Positions 8,190 through 17,807 are shown, numbered from the stretch's first letter. The stretch: DNA of 64,000 nucleotides from Sphaerobacter sp. (GCA_029961075.1 JASBVL010000117.1:1-64000); one strand, 5' to 3'. The notes: generated by a model not told the origin, from the sequence alone. A program made the numbers and translations.

Positions 8190-9439
8190 ATGCTGCTCCT
8201 CGCCGCGCCACCGCTGCCTGATGTGCACTTCAGCGGGGTCGCCCAGGTGGCCGCGATCGCCGTCGTGGTGCCCCTCCTCCTCCACTTCGTGCGGCGTCTG
8301 GTTCTGCCCAGCGCGGTGTTCGAGATTCTGGCCGGCATCGTCGTCGGCCCCGCCGTCCTCGGCTGGGTGCAGGTCGACACGCCGATCTACGTCCTCTCCG
8401 TGGTGGGGCTGGGCGTTCTGCTGTTCCTGGGCGGGCGGTAAATCTCCATCGACCGGCTGCGCGGCCCGGTCGGGGCGCGGGTCGGTCTTGGCGTTCTGCT
8501 GTCCGTCGTGCTGGCGTTCCCGATCGGGCTCATCCTGGAGCAGCTCGGGGTGGTGCTCGAAGGGGTGCTCATCGCGATCATCCTGGCCTCGACCTCGCTG
8601 GGGATCGTCCTTCCCCTGGGAAAGGACGCCGGCTATGACGACGCCCCCGCCGGAGCCCTCATTTTGGCGAGCGCGTCGGTGGCCGAGTTCGTGCCGGTTC
8701 TGCTGCTCTCGGTGTTCTTCTCGGGAGCGGGCGCCCGGCTAGGGAGCGACTTCCTGCTGCTCGGGCTGTTCGTGCTGTTCTCCGTAGCCCTGGCCGCTGC
8801 GCTGTTCCAGGGGCGGCACGTCTGGCGCAGGCACGTGGCTGTGCCACGGACTCCAGGACACCAGCGCGCAGATCGGGATCCGGGGGATGTTCTGGCTCCT
8901 AGCGTTGCTCACCGCCATCGCGTTGCGGCTCGGCTTCGCGGGCATCCTCGGCGCCTTCGTTGCCGGAGCGATCGTGCGCGCTCGATCAGGACGTGACGAT
9001 CCTCAACCAGCGGGAGTTAGCGAAGCTCGCCGCCGTCGGCTACGGCATGTTCGTCCCCTTCTTCTGAGTCACGACCGGGCTGCAATTCGATCTCGACCCG
9101 CTGCTCGCCGATCCGGCGGCGCTGGCCCTCGTGCACCTCTTCCTGGCCGGGCTGGCCCTGGCGCGCGGGCTGCCGGCACTGCTCTACGCGCGGCTGCTCG
9201 GTTGGCGTATGGCGATCGCGCTCGGGCTGCTGCAAGCGACTTCGCTCACGTTCGTCGTGGTCGCGGCGCAGGTGGGGCAGACGTTGGGCCTGCTCCGATC
9301 GGAGGCGAGTGCGGGATTGATCGTGGCGGCGCTCGTCACGGCCATCGTCTTCCCGCCGCTGGCGCTGGCCCTCATGCCGCCGGCGCCCGCCGCGCCGCAG
9401 GCCGGGGCTGCCGGACCAGCCGCGGCCGAGGCCCCGTGA
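8190..9439 (+). pseudogene. Decayed Kef/CPA2-type cation:proton antiporter
   Basis: The conceptual protein reads as a normal CPA2 antiporter (VFEILAGIVVGPAVLGW, then the LFLGGxEI region, STSLGIVLPLGKDAG, LQDTSAQI, ILGAFVAGAIVRA, LAAVGYGMFVPFF) but is broken at least four times. A TAA at 8439-8441 stands where Glu (GAA) is expected. The frame changes near 8820-8860, where LQDTSAQI resumes in the next frame. One base is missing near 8975-8985, after which DQDVTILNQRELAKL continues in the third frame. A TGA at 9065-9067 replaces a codon within the FF-x-VTTGLQF motif, probably Trp. The last intact piece runs to the stop at 9439. Multiple independent lesions make true decay likelier than sequencing error. 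Confidence 0.85.
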
Positions 9440-9475
9440 CGCGGCGCTCCACGAGGCCGGCCGCGACGGGTCCGG

Positions 9476-10249
9476 CTAGGCGCTCGCGCCGCCATCGACG
9501 ACGAGGTCGTGCCCGACCACGAAGCTTGACTCCGGTGACGCCAGCCAGAGCACGGCTGCGGCAATCTCGTCGGTCTGCCCGACGCGACCGATAGGAAGTT
9601 GCCGCTGCAGCCGGCGGTCGCGTTCGCTGTCCGTCTCACCGGGCATCCGCGACATCGGGGTGGCGACAGGACCGGGACTGACGGCATTGATGCGGATACC
9701 CTCCCTGATGTACTCGCGCGCCGCCGCGCGCGTCAGCACGCTGACCGCGGCTTTCGTGGCGGCGTATGCCCCGAGGCCGGGGACCCGCAGGTGGGCACCC
9801 ACGTTGGAGGCCATGTTGATGATCACGCCGCCCCCGTGATCGCGCATGTGGGCGATCTCGTACTTCATCGACAACCAGACGCCGGTCAGGTTGGTTGCCA
9901 CCAGGTCCGCCCATGTTCCCTCGTCCAGGGTGGCGACTGGGCTGGGTGTGCCGAGGGCGCCAGCGCAGTTGAAGGCGATGTGGAGTCGCCCGTAGCGCTC
10001 GACCGTCGTCGCGATGAGCCGGGCGATGTCGGCCGCCCGGGTGACGTCCGCGGTGACTGCGTCGCCGCGCCCACCGGCGGCCTTGATCACCCGAACCGAC
10101 TCGGCAAGCCGCTCTGGGTTACGCCCAGCCACCACCACCGTGGCCCCCTCGCGGGCAAATGCCACGGCGGTGGCACGGCCGATCCCGGAGCCGCCGCCGG
10201 TGACGAGCGCGACCTGGCCGCGGAAGCGCGCCGTGCTGGAGTGTTGCAT
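9476..10249 (-). CDS. Short-chain dehydrogenase/reductase (SDR)
   Basis: A 257-residue classical SDR oxidoreductase. The cofactor motif TGGGSGIG is at residues 17-24, the NCAG motif follows, and the catalytic Ser, YAATK (Tyr and Lys) and the PGPVATPM segment are all present, as is the C-terminal DGGASA. Arg32 after the glycine motif and the AGRNPERL segment suggest NADP use. The ATG at 10249 is preferred over an upstream ATG at 10276 because it starts the normal fold and has AAGGGG about 9 nt before it. It is the last gene of a TetR-MFS-SDR operon. Substrate is unknown. Confidence 0.9.
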   Translation of the reverse strand: MQHSSTARFRGQVALVTGGGSGIGRATAVAFAREGATVVVAGRNPERLAESVRVIKAAGGRGDAVTADVTRAADIARLIATTVERYGRLHIAFNCAGALGTPSPVATLDEGTWADLVATNLTGVWLSMKYEIAHMRDHGGGVIINMASNVGAHLRVPGLGAYAATKAAVSVLTRAAAREYIREGIRINAVSPGPVATPMSRMPGETDSERDRRLQRQLPIGRVGQTDEIAAAVLWLASPESSFVVGHDLVVDGGASA

Positions 10250-10285
10250 CGTCCACGTCCCCTTTCTGACGATCATGCGGAACCG

Positions 10286-11770
10286 CTAGCCAATAAAGTC
10301 GGAACACCGGGCCCGGCGCGCGTACCGGCCCGCCCGGGCCACCACGAGGGTCGCCACCGCTGTGAGCGCGAGCACGCCCGCACCGGCAGTGAGGGCGAAG
10401 GCGTAGCCGCCGGTGGTGGCGGCGGCGGGGGCGAGACCGCGCTCGCCGAGACGGGCTGTCTGGAGGCCGGCCAGGGACAGCAGCGTGGCGAAGCCGATCG
10501 TCGGCCCCACCTCCAGCGCGGTATTCACGATCCCGCCGGCCACCCCAACCTGGTGGTCGGAGACACCCGCCAGCGCGCCGACGGTTGCCCCCGAGAAGGT
10601 CAGGCCGATGCCGACGGGAAACGTGAGGAGCCCCGCGAGCATGGGCGCCGCGTACGCGGCCGCAGCGTCCATCCTGCCCAGCAGGAGCAGGCCGCCGGCG
10701 GCCAGCAGGAGCCCGGCAACCGTGAGCGTGCGGGCTCCGAACCGCTCGATCAGGCGGCCGGTCACCAGGCCGGCGACCCCGACCAGGCCGTACGGCAGCA
10801 GCAGGCTGCTCGTTTCCAGTGGCGAGCGATCGTGCATCTGCTGGAAGTAGAGTGAGAGGATGAAGAGGCTCGTGCTGACGCTGCTGGAGGCGACGAGCAC
10901 GGCCACCAGCGCAACGACCCGGGGGCCCGACGCGAAGAACGACAGCGGCAGCAACGGCGTCGGCACGCGCGCCTCGGTGAGGATGCAGGCGCCGAGCAAC
11001 CCGATGCCTCCGACAAGCGGGACGACCACGCGCGCCGACGACCAGGGATGGTCGAGGGTGGCGAGCAGGGCGTAGCTGAGCGCGGCCAACCCGCCGGTTG
11101 TCAGGAGCGCGCCCGGCACATCGAGTCGCGCCCGCGCGGGAGGCGGGCCCGGGGGCAGCAGCCGTGGTGCGGCCAGCGCGGCGACGGCGGCGACCCCGGC
11201 TGGGAGTGCGAATAGCCAGCGCCACGACACCCATGTCGCTACCACCCCGGACAGCAGCGTGCCAGCGATGGCGCCTGTCGCCGCGAGGCTGCCCCAGACC
11301 GCGAGGGCCCGGGTGCGACGGTCCGGGTCGGGAAACACGTCGCTGAGGAGCGCCAAAGCCGCGGGCGCGGCGAGGGCCGCGCCTGCCCCCTCCAGCACGC
11401 GGGCAGCCAGCAGCGTGGCGAACGCGGGGGCAATCCCGGCCGCCGCCGAGGCGAGCCCGAAGACGGTGACGCCGACCCTGAACACGCGGCGCCGACCGGC
11501 CACGTCCGCGAGCCGTCCACCCAGCAGCAGCAGTCCGCTAAACGCCAGGCCGTAGGCCGCACTCAGCAGCGCCAGTGCCGCGCGGCTGGGGGCGAGGTCG
11601 CGCTGGATCGCGGGCAGCGGCACCGTGATGATCGTAATGGCCAGGATCAGGGTGATCTGGACCGCGGCGAGCAGCGTGAACCCAACTCCGGAGCGCGTGG
11701 TCCCGCTCTCAATCCGGCCACCACGGTTCCGGCCCCTCGCGACGCTCCCCGGTTGCTCGGCTCTGGACAT
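10286..11770 (-). CDS. MFS drug-efflux transporter, DHA2 (EmrB/QacA) family
   Basis: A 494-residue membrane protein with about 14 hydrophobic helices, the count of the DHA2 drug:proton antiporters. Helix 1 is followed by TVPLPAIQRDLAPSRA, the loop 2-3 motif is GGRLADVAGRRRVF, and the helix 5 antiporter motif appears around WGSLAATGAIAGTLLSG. The start ATG has GGGGAGG just upstream. It lies between a TetR gene and an SDR gene in the same direction. Efflux of a toxic compound, sensed by the TetR protein and modified by the SDR enzyme, is a reasonable inference. Confidence 0.88.
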   Translation of the reverse strand: MSRAEQPGSVARGRNRGGRIESGTTRSGVGFTLLAAVQITLILAITIITVPLPAIQRDLAPSRAALALLSAAYGLAFSGLLLLGGRLADVAGRRRVFRVGVTVFGLASAAAGIAPAFATLLAARVLEGAGAALAAPAALALLSDVFPDPDRRTRALAVWGSLAATGAIAGTLLSGVVATWVSWRWLFALPAGVAAVAALAAPRLLPPGPPPARARLDVPGALLTTGGLAALSYALLATLDHPWSSARVVVPLVGGIGLLGACILTEARVPTPLLPLSFFASGPRVVALVAVLVASSSVSTSLFILSLYFQQMHDRSPLETSSLLLPYGLVGVAGLVTGRLIERFGARTLTVAGLLLAAGGLLLLGRMDAAAAYAAPMLAGLLTFPVGIGLTFSGATVGALAGVSDHQVGVAGGIVNTALEVGPTIGFATLLSLAGLQTARLGERGLAPAAATTGGYAFALTAGAGVLALTAVATLVVARAGRYARRARCSDFIG

Positions 11771-11786
11771 CAGGGCCTCCCCCTAT

Positions 11787-11817
11787 TTGTACCGATCATT
11801 CCAATATTACGACACAA
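11787..11817. promoter_or_regulatory. AT-rich near-palindrome, possible TetR operator
   Basis: TTGTACCG at 11787-11794 and CGACACAA at 11810-11817 form an imperfect dyad (6 of 8 pairs) in the only AT-rich stretch between the TetR stop and the MFS start. It lies where an internal promoter or operator for the transporter would be expected. No experimental or strong statistical support. Confidence 0.3.
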
Positions 11818-11848
11818 GAATAGCCCGCACCGGTGCCTGGGAGACGGG

Positions 11849-12427
11849 CTACTCGAGGACCGCGAGTGCCTGCTGCGCCGCGTCGCGCAGGCGATTGGCC
11901 GACGCCTCGCCCTTGCCGACGACCCGCAGGCCCTGGAGCACCACGAGCAGGTAGCGGGCAAGCGCCTGCGGACACTTGTCGGGGGACAGTTCACCCTGCG
12001 CCTGCGCCCGGATCAGCGCCGAGGTCAGCGCAGTCTCCAGCCGATCCCAACTCCCCTCGACCAGGCGGGCAACGTGCCGGTCGGCAGGCAACCGCTCGAC
12101 CGCAGCGTTGACCACCATGCAGCCGCGGCGCTGGCGATCACCGGCCGCCTCCTCGGCGTAGCGCTCGACCAGCGCGCGCACGGCAGGCAAGACCGGCCCC
12201 GGTTGCGACAGGAGTTCGAGGATCGGGGGTTGGGTTTCCAGGTAGCGCTGGAGCGCCGCGAGGTACAACTGGTGTTTGTCGCCGAAGGTGGCGTAGAGGC
12301 TGCCCCGACCGATGCCCAGGTGCTCGACCAGGTCCGCGACCGACGTCGCCTCATACCCCTTCTGCCAGAACAACTCCATCGCGGCCTGCAGCGCCGCGTC
12401 TGGGCTGAACTCTTTGGTGCGTGCCAT
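11849..12427 (-). CDS. TetR/AcrR-family transcriptional regulator
   Basis: A 192-residue one-domain repressor with an N-terminal TetR helix-turn-helix: ALQAAMELFWQKGYEATSV, DLVEHLGIGRGSLYATFGDKHQLYLAAL. The variable C-terminal ligand domain (RGCMVVNAAVE is typical of the C-terminal TetR_C_16-like group) follows. The ATG at 12427 has GGAGGT close by. It is the first gene of the TetR-MFS-SDR operon and probably represses it, including itself: the candidate promoter at 12457-12486 overlaps a GACC/GGTC dyad. Confidence 0.9.
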   Translation of the reverse strand: MARTKEFSPDAALQAAMELFWQKGYEATSVADLVEHLGIGRGSLYATFGDKHQLYLAALQRYLETQPPILELLSQPGPVLPAVRALVERYAEEAAGDRQRRGCMVVNAAVERLPADRHVARLVEGSWDRLETALTSALIRAQAQGELSPDKCPQALARYLLVVLQGLRVVGKGEASANRLRDAAQQALAVLE

Positions 12428-12456
12428 GCCACCTCCGCGGGTCTCACCACGCCGCC

Positions 12457-12486
12457 ATGCTAGCACATACTGGACCGAGTGGTCAA
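12457..12486 (-). promoter_or_regulatory. Promoter of the TetR-MFS-SDR operon with overlapping dyad
   Basis: Minus-strand TTGACC (12486-12481) and TAGCAT (12462-12457) are spaced 18 nt, 30 nt before the TetR start. GACC-actc-GGTC inside the -35/spacer region is an inverted repeat that could be the repressor site. The rest of the 310-nt gap to 12737 shows no gene. Confidence 0.6.
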
Positions 12487-12737
12487 GATCAAGCGGGGCC
12501 CACGGACGCGGTACCGCAGCCTCGCCGTAGGCGGCGCTGCCGCCCAGCGTCGGGGACGTGCGCGTCCACCAGGTCACCCATGGCGTGTGCCCGCGCCCGG
12601 CGCGTGCGCCGGGTCACGACCCTGGCGTGAGGTCGCACGGGGTTGGGACAGGGTGACGTTGCCGCAGGGGAGATCCCCGTGACCGCAGCAGAGGGACGCC
12701 TGGGACACAAGAGAACAGCCGGGGTGGCCCCGCGCGG

Positions 12738-13976
12738 CTAGCGGACCTCGGCCGCTTCGACCTCCGCCGTCCCCGCCGGCACCGCCCGCGCGCGCTGCGC
12801 GGCCTGCTCCACCGGGCGGATGAAGCGCAGCACGGCGACCAGGGTCAGCAGGCAGAGGACCACGCCGCCGGTGAGGAAGGGGACCACCGGCGCGACGCCG
12901 TAGAGCACGGGGCCGAGGAGGGCGCTCATGGCCGCGCCGGTCATGCCGACGGTGCTGAAGGCGCCCTGGACCCGCCCCATGACGCGCGGGTCGGACACCG
13001 AGGCCAGGTAGGCGTCGAGCGACGGCTGCTGGACCGTGGCGATCGCCCCCTCGACGAACCCGAGGAGGAGGATGGCGAGCACCGAGGGGATCACGCCGTA
13101 GCTGACGATCACCGCGCCGATTGCCAGGTTCGCCACCAGGAGTCGCCGCCAGCGGGCGCCGGCGTCGGCCAGCCGCCCCCCGATCGGGGCGACCAGCAGA
13201 TAGGCGATGGAGAAGGTGCTGTAGGAGAGGCCGAGCTCGATGTCGCTGGCCCCGAGATCGTCCATGTAGATGCTCCAGATGCCCGCGAAGAGGCCCATCT
13301 GGAACTGGCTGGCGAAGGACAGGATGAAGGCGCCGATGAGCGGCCCGACGAGCAGCGCGCGGAACGGGATCGCGGTCGCCTCCGCGGCGGCGATGCGTGG
13401 CCGGGGGCCGGCCACCTCGCGCAGCAGGACGATCCCGCCGATCGCGACCAGCAGCTCGATGGCCGCAGCGCTCAGAAAGAGCGCATTTACCCCGACCGTC
13501 TCGGCTACGATGCCACCCACGAGCGGTGCGAAGAGCAGGCCGGTGGTGTAGGCGGCGCCGAAGCCGGCGTACGCCTGGCCCCGCCGCTCCTCCGGCGTCA
13601 CATCGGCGATCAGCGCGCGGAGCGCGGGGTAGAGCAGGGCGAGGCCGACGCCCTGGATGATGCGCAGCAGGATGAACGACCAGGCGCTGTCGGCCACCGT
13701 GTACCCGACGGTCGCTCCCGCCTCGACCACCATGCCGAGGGCGATCGGCACGGCCCGGCCGACCCGGTCGGACAGCGCGCCCATGGGGAGCTGGAGCAGC
13801 ATCTGGGCGACGAGATAGCTGGAGGCCATCACGCCGATCGCCTCGAGGGAGACGCCCCGGTCGCGTGCGGCCAGGGTGAGGAAGGGGATGACCAGGCCGA
13901 CGGCGGTCCCGGCGAGCGCGGTCAAGCCGATGACGATGCGGAGCGTCGGGTGCTGGAGCACCCAGGGGCGTTTCAT
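12738..13976 (-). CDS. MFS transporter, multidrug resistance type
   Basis: A 412-residue protein with about 12 transmembrane helices. The conserved loop motif GALSDRVGRAVPI follows helix 2 and a second copy, GGRLADAGARWRR, follows helix 8, as in DHA1-type multidrug transporters. RIIQGVGLALLYPALRALIAD is the usual helix 4-5 region. The ATG at 13976 is chosen because the helix-1 region follows directly; a GTG further upstream would add an Arg-rich unrelated extension. The tail is Ala/Glu rich. Substrate unknown. Confidence 0.87.
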   Translation of the reverse strand: MKRPWVLQHPTLRIVIGLTALAGTAVGLVIPFLTLAARDRGVSLEAIGVMASSYLVAQMLLQLPMGALSDRVGRAVPIALGMVVEAGATVGYTVADSAWSFILLRIIQGVGLALLYPALRALIADVTPEERRGQAYAGFGAAYTTGLLFAPLVGGIVAETVGVNALFLSAAAIELLVAIGGIVLLREVAGPRPRIAAAEATAIPFRALLVGPLIGAFILSFASQFQMGLFAGIWSIYMDDLGASDIELGLSYSTFSIAYLLVAPIGGRLADAGARWRRLLVANLAIGAVIVSYGVIPSVLAILLLGFVEGAIATVQQPSLDAYLASVSDPRVMGRVQGAFSTVGMTGAAMSALLGPVLYGVAPVVPFLTGGVVLCLLTLVAVLRFIRPVEQAAQRARAVPAGTAEVEAAEVR

Positions 13977-14180
13977 GGGCAATGGACTCCGCCAACGACG
14001 ACAAGACGCGGCAGCACCCGCGCGTGCGCGTCGGTCCGATCCCAAGCGGCGGAAGCCTACCACCGCGCCGGTCGGGGGCGACACTGGCCAAGTGGCCAGT
14101 CGGCGCGGTCGCGGGTCCGGCAGGCTGGCTGCGCCGGGGGCGCTCGGCGCGCGCGAACTAGCGGCCAGTGACGGCGGGCG

Positions 14181-15476
14181 CTACGGCCGCCGCTCGGCCG
14201 TCTCGACGCGTGCCGGCTCGCCGCGCACCAGCGACGGGAACCGCAGCACGGTTGCCAGCACCAGGACGAATGCCAGCGCGGTCAGGATCGCGACCGTCAG
14301 CGGCGCGCCGTAGCGGTTGGCCAGGCTGCCGGCCGGCAGGGTGCCGACCGGCACCAACCCCCAGGTCAGCAGGTAGACCCCGAGCACCCGGCCCCGCACG
14401 CTGTCGTCCACGGCGAGCTGGATCTTGGTGTTGTTGACTGCTAGGTAGACCGCACTGAGCGCGCCGGCCAGGAAGATCAGCAGACCCGCCACCAGCGGCG
14501 ATGGGGTGAGCGCGAAGGCGAAGACGACGGCCGCGAAGCCGGCCGCGGTCCAGACCTGCACCCCCGGAAGCTCGGTCAGGCGCCGCCAGGCGGCGACGGC
14601 GAGGGAGCCGAGCACCGCTCCCGCCCCGTTGGCCGCCATCAGCAGGCCGAGCCCCGTGGCACCGATGTGCAGCACATGGTCGGCGAAGACCGACAGGAGG
14701 TTGGAGTAGGGCATGACCAGCAGCGTCGGCACGGCCGCGAGCAGGATCAGGCCCGTGAGGTACTCGCTGCGCCAGATGACCGCCAGGCCCTCGACCAGAC
14801 TCCCCCAGAGCGTGCTGCGCGTGGCCGAGGGCGTGGGCCGGGCGCGCGGCAGGCGCAGCGTGACGACCAGCGCCGCGATCTGGCACAGGGCACAGGCGGC
14901 GAAGGTCCCGACGACGCCGAGGGCGGCGATCAGGGGACCGGCCAGCGCCGGGCCGACCACCCGGGTGGCGTTCTGCCCGGTGGCGTTGAGCGCGACCGCG
15001 TTGGCCAGGTCGCGCGGCGCGACGATGTTGGCCACCAGCGCGTTGCGGGTGGGGAAGACGAAGGACATCGCGGTGCCGTTGAGGAAGCAGGCGACCAGGA
15101 GGTGCCAGGAGGCCAGCCGGTCGAGGAGCAGCATGAGCGCGACGACGGCTGCGATGGCGGTGACGATGCCCTGGGCCACCAGCAGCACCTGGCGGCGATC
15201 GAAGCGATCGAGGATGACGCCGCTGGGGATGGAGAAGATCAACGTGGGGATGCCGCCGAGGAATCCGGTCAGGCCGACGAAGAACGCCGAGTCGGTCAAC
15301 TGGAGGGCCAGCCAGCTCGACGCGATGTTCCACATCCAGAAGGCGGAGTTGGTCCCCAGGGTGCTGCCGAAGAGCACGCGGAAGGCCGGGTACGCGCGCA
15401 GCGAATGCCAGGCTGACGTCGCACTCGCTGGTGCCGCCGCGGCATGGTCGCGCCGCGGCGCCGTCGGTGTCCCCAT
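14181..15476 (-). CDS. MFS transporter, EntS-like (MFS_3)
   Basis: A 431-residue membrane protein of the EntS/YfiS-like branch of the major facilitator superfamily. Characteristic features are AYPAFRVLFGSTLGTNSAFWM at the N-terminus, GVILDRFDRRQVLL in loop 2-3, and NALVANIVAPRDLANAVALN (residues about 125-145), the MFS_3 signature before helix 5. About 12 helices. The ATG at 15476 follows GGGGAGGG. It is divergent from the rhomboid gene. Members export siderophores or macrolides; the substrate here is not predictable. Confidence 0.87.
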   Translation of the reverse strand: MGTPTAPRRDHAAAAPASATSAWHSLRAYPAFRVLFGSTLGTNSAFWMWNIASSWLALQLTDSAFFVGLTGFLGGIPTLIFSIPSGVILDRFDRRQVLLVAQGIVTAIAAVVALMLLLDRLASWHLLVACFLNGTAMSFVFPTRNALVANIVAPRDLANAVALNATGQNATRVVGPALAGPLIAALGVVGTFAACALCQIAALVVTLRLPRARPTPSATRSTLWGSLVEGLAVIWRSEYLTGLILLAAVPTLLVMPYSNLLSVFADHVLHIGATGLGLLMAANGAGAVLGSLAVAAWRRLTELPGVQVWTAAGFAAVVFAFALTPSPLVAGLLIFLAGALSAVYLAVNNTKIQLAVDDSVRGRVLGVYLLTWGLVPVGTLPAGSLANRYGAPLTVAILTALAFVLVLATVLRFPSLVRGEPARVETAERRP

Positions 15477-15665
15477 GGTCCCTCCCCGGCGCACCCGGAC
15501 TCCCTGTCCCGATCCTGTCGGCATCCTACCACGGAGGGCCAGGCTGCGCGCCGGGCCGGACCGGTCGGTCTCGTGGCGCAGCGCTGGCGTGCGCTTTGCA
15601 TCGGCAGGGGCGCGTGCCGCGCGCGGCGCTCGTCGCGCGGCCGAGTGTCCCCGAGGAGGGCGCCG

Positions 15666-16637
15666 GTGATTCCTTACGCCGATGAGCCGCAACCCAGTGC
15701 GCGGCGCGTCCCCGTGGTCACCGTCGCCATCATCGCACTCTGCATCGCGGTGTTCGCCTACGAGGTCTCGCTGGGCCCGGAGGCGGCCCAGGCGTTCGTC
15801 GTCCGCTGGGGGTTCACTCCGGCCGACTTCTGGGCTGGCCGCAACCTGGAGACACTCGTCACCTCGCAGTTCCTCCACGGCGGGCTGCTCCACATCGCCG
15901 GTAACCTGCTCTTCCTGTGGGTGTTCGGCGACAACGTCGAGGACCAACTGGGCCACGGGACCTACGCGCTCTTCTACCTGGCCTCCGGCGTCGCGGCCAA
16001 CGTGGTCTTCGCCGTCGCCTTTCCCCAGGCCGGGGATCCCCTCGTCGGCGCGAGCGGCGCGATTGCCGGGGTGCTGGCGGGCTACCTCCTGCTCTTCCCC
16101 CGGGCGATGGTCCGCACCCTCCTCGCCTTCGGTCCGTTCGTCACGGTCGGGCGCGTGGCCGCGGTCCTCCTGATCGGCCTCTGGTTCATCCTGCAGCTCA
16201 TTCAGGGAGCGATCTCGGTGCTACCGACCGCGTCCGCCACCGACGTGGCCTTCCTGGCACATGTGGGCGGGTTCGTCTTCGGGCTGATCGCCACCGGCAC
16301 GATCCGCGAGGTGCGCGACCAGGAACTCTGCGACTGGCGCGGCCGCCGGTGGTGGAGCCGGTCGTTCCGCAACTGGGTGTTGCTCGCGCTCGCGGTGACC
16401 GTGCTGCTGGCGGGGAGTCAGGTGCTGCTGAGCGGCGGCGCGTCGGCGGCCGGGGCGCTGGCCCGCGTGACCGTCGGCGCCGGGGTGGTCGCGCTGGCGC
16501 TGCTCGACGGCGTGGCGCGCCTGCTGGGCCGGCGCGGGCTCCTCGGGAGCAGCCCCCAGACGAACCGGCTGATCGCGGCCGTCCAGATCCTGGCCGCCCT
16601 CAGCCTGGCCGGGTCGCTGTTCCTGACGGCCGGGTAG
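15666..16637 (+). CDS. Rhomboid-family intramembrane serine protease
   Basis: A 323-residue multispanning protease. The rhomboid signature is complete: H71-x4-H76-x3-N80 (HGGLLHIAGN) in the second helix region, the nucleophile Ser130 in GASGAIAG, and the general base His198 in HVGGFVFG. After the six-helix core come about three more hydrophobic segments, an extension seen in several rhomboids. The GTG at 15666 has GAGGAGGG 5 nt upstream. The gene stands alone and convergent with the FAD monooxygenase; its substrate is not evident. Confidence 0.93.
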   Translation: MIPYADEPQPSARRVPVVTVAIIALCIAVFAYEVSLGPEAAQAFVVRWGFTPADFWAGRNLETLVTSQFLHGGLLHIAGNLLFLWVFGDNVEDQLGHGTYALFYLASGVAANVVFAVAFPQAGDPLVGASGAIAGVLAGYLLLFPRAMVRTLLAFGPFVTVGRVAAVLLIGLWFILQLIQGAISVLPTASATDVAFLAHVGGFVFGLIATGTIREVRDQELCDWRGRRWWSRSFRNWVLLALAVTVLLAGSQVLLSGGASAAGALARVTVGAGVVALALLDGVARLLGRRGLLGSSPQTNRLIAAVQILAALSLAGSLFLTAG

Positions 16638-16650
16638 GGCGGCGTACGCG

Positions 16651-17787
16651 TCACGGCCCGGGTCGGAGCAGCGCCTCCATCTGCCGCAGCGCCAGGCGCG
16701 GTGGAGTCAGGCGGAAGGCGAGATCCCGGAGCCAGCAGGCGACGGGGTGCTGCCACTGCCCGATCTGGCCGAAGTGCCGGGACTGCGTCGTGAGGCGGGC
16801 GGTGCGCGCACGGCGCGCGGCCTCATAGGCGCGCAGGGCTGCCACCACGTCGTCCTCCCGTGCCAGGGCCGTCGCCAGCGCGACCGCGTCCGCGATCGCC
16901 TGGCAGGCACCCTGCCCGAGGTTCGGCGTCATCGGGTGGGCCGCGTCGCCGAGCAGCGTGACGCGCCCGATCCCCCAGCGGTCGACCGGGTCGCGGTCCA
17001 GGATGTCGTGGCGCAGGATGGCGGCGTCGGGCGTGCTGGCGATCAGTTCACGGACCGGCGCCCACCAGCCGGCGAACCGCGCCTCCAGGTCCGCCTTGCG
17101 CCCCTGCGGCGGGTCGACCTCCCCGGCGGGCACGTTCGCCGTGGCCCACCAGTAGATGCGGCCGCGGCCGATCGGCGCCGCGCCGAACCGGGCGCCCCGG
17201 CCCATCAGCTCCCAGGTCGTGTCGGGCGGGACGACGTCCCCCATCGTCACGCCGCGCCAGGCGGTGTAGCCAGCGTAGCGGGGCGGGCCATCGAGGAGCA
17301 GCCGCGCACGCACCGTCGAGCGCACCCCGTCGGCCCCGATCAGCAGGTCGCCGCACGCCGACACGCCGTCGGCGACGTGCGCGCGGACGCTGGCCCGGTC
17401 CTGGTCGAAGCGCACGAAGTCCGCCCCGAGCCGCAGCGTGGCAGGGTCGAGCGCCCCGAGGAGCGCCTGCTGGAGCTCGGCGCGGTGGAGGGCGATGGTG
17501 GGCGCGCCCAGGCGCTGGCTGAGCGCGGCGAGCGGGAGCCGCAGCAGGAGGCCGCCGCGCCAGGTACGGGTCTCGGCCCAGGCGAGCCGGCTGCCCGCCG
17601 CCTCCACTGGCTCGGCCAGCCCGAGCGCCCCGAGCGCGACCAGCGCCGGGGGCCAGAGGATGATCCCGGCACCGGCGGGGTGCAGCGCCGGCTCGCGCTC
17701 GAGCACGGTTACGTCCAGTCCGCAGCGAGTCAGCGCGTGGGCGGTCACCAGCCCGCCGATCCCCGCGCCGACGATGAGTGCGCGCAT
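16651..17787 (-). CDS. FAD-dependent aromatic monooxygenase (salicylate hydroxylase-like)
   Basis: A 378-residue group A flavin monooxygenase. It has the N-terminal Rossmann motif GAGIGG (residues 7-12), ending in Glu at the strand tip (VLERE), the DG fingerprint LLIGADGVRSTVR, and the second FAD motif GRVTLLGDAAHPMTPNLGQG. These match salicylate hydroxylase, 6-hydroxynicotinate and zeaxanthin epoxidase relatives. The ATG at 17787 is preceded by GGAG at about 7 nt. It follows the MmgE/PrpD gene in the same direction by 20 nt, so both are probably in one transcript. The hydroxylated substrate is unknown. Confidence 0.92.
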   Translation of the reverse strand: MRALIVGAGIGGLVTAHALTRCGLDVTVLEREPALHPAGAGIILWPPALVALGALGLAEPVEAAGSRLAWAETRTWRGGLLLRLPLAALSQRLGAPTIALHRAELQQALLGALDPATLRLGADFVRFDQDRASVRAHVADGVSACGDLLIGADGVRSTVRARLLLDGPPRYAGYTAWRGVTMGDVVPPDTTWELMGRGARFGAAPIGRGRIYWWATANVPAGEVDPPQGRKADLEARFAGWWAPVRELIASTPDAAILRHDILDRDPVDRWGIGRVTLLGDAAHPMTPNLGQGACQAIADAVALATALAREDDVVAALRAYEAARRARTARLTTQSRHFGQIGQWQHPVACWLRDLAFRLTPPRLALRQMEALLRPGP

Positions 17788-17807
17788 GGCGTACTCCTCT
17801 CCGTGGG

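Noticed and set aside
8439-9067. TAA/TGA in the antiporter read as recoded codons (e.g. Sec)
   Set aside because: TAA is not a Sec codon, the family has no Sec site, and there are two frameshifts in addition; decay is the simpler explanation.
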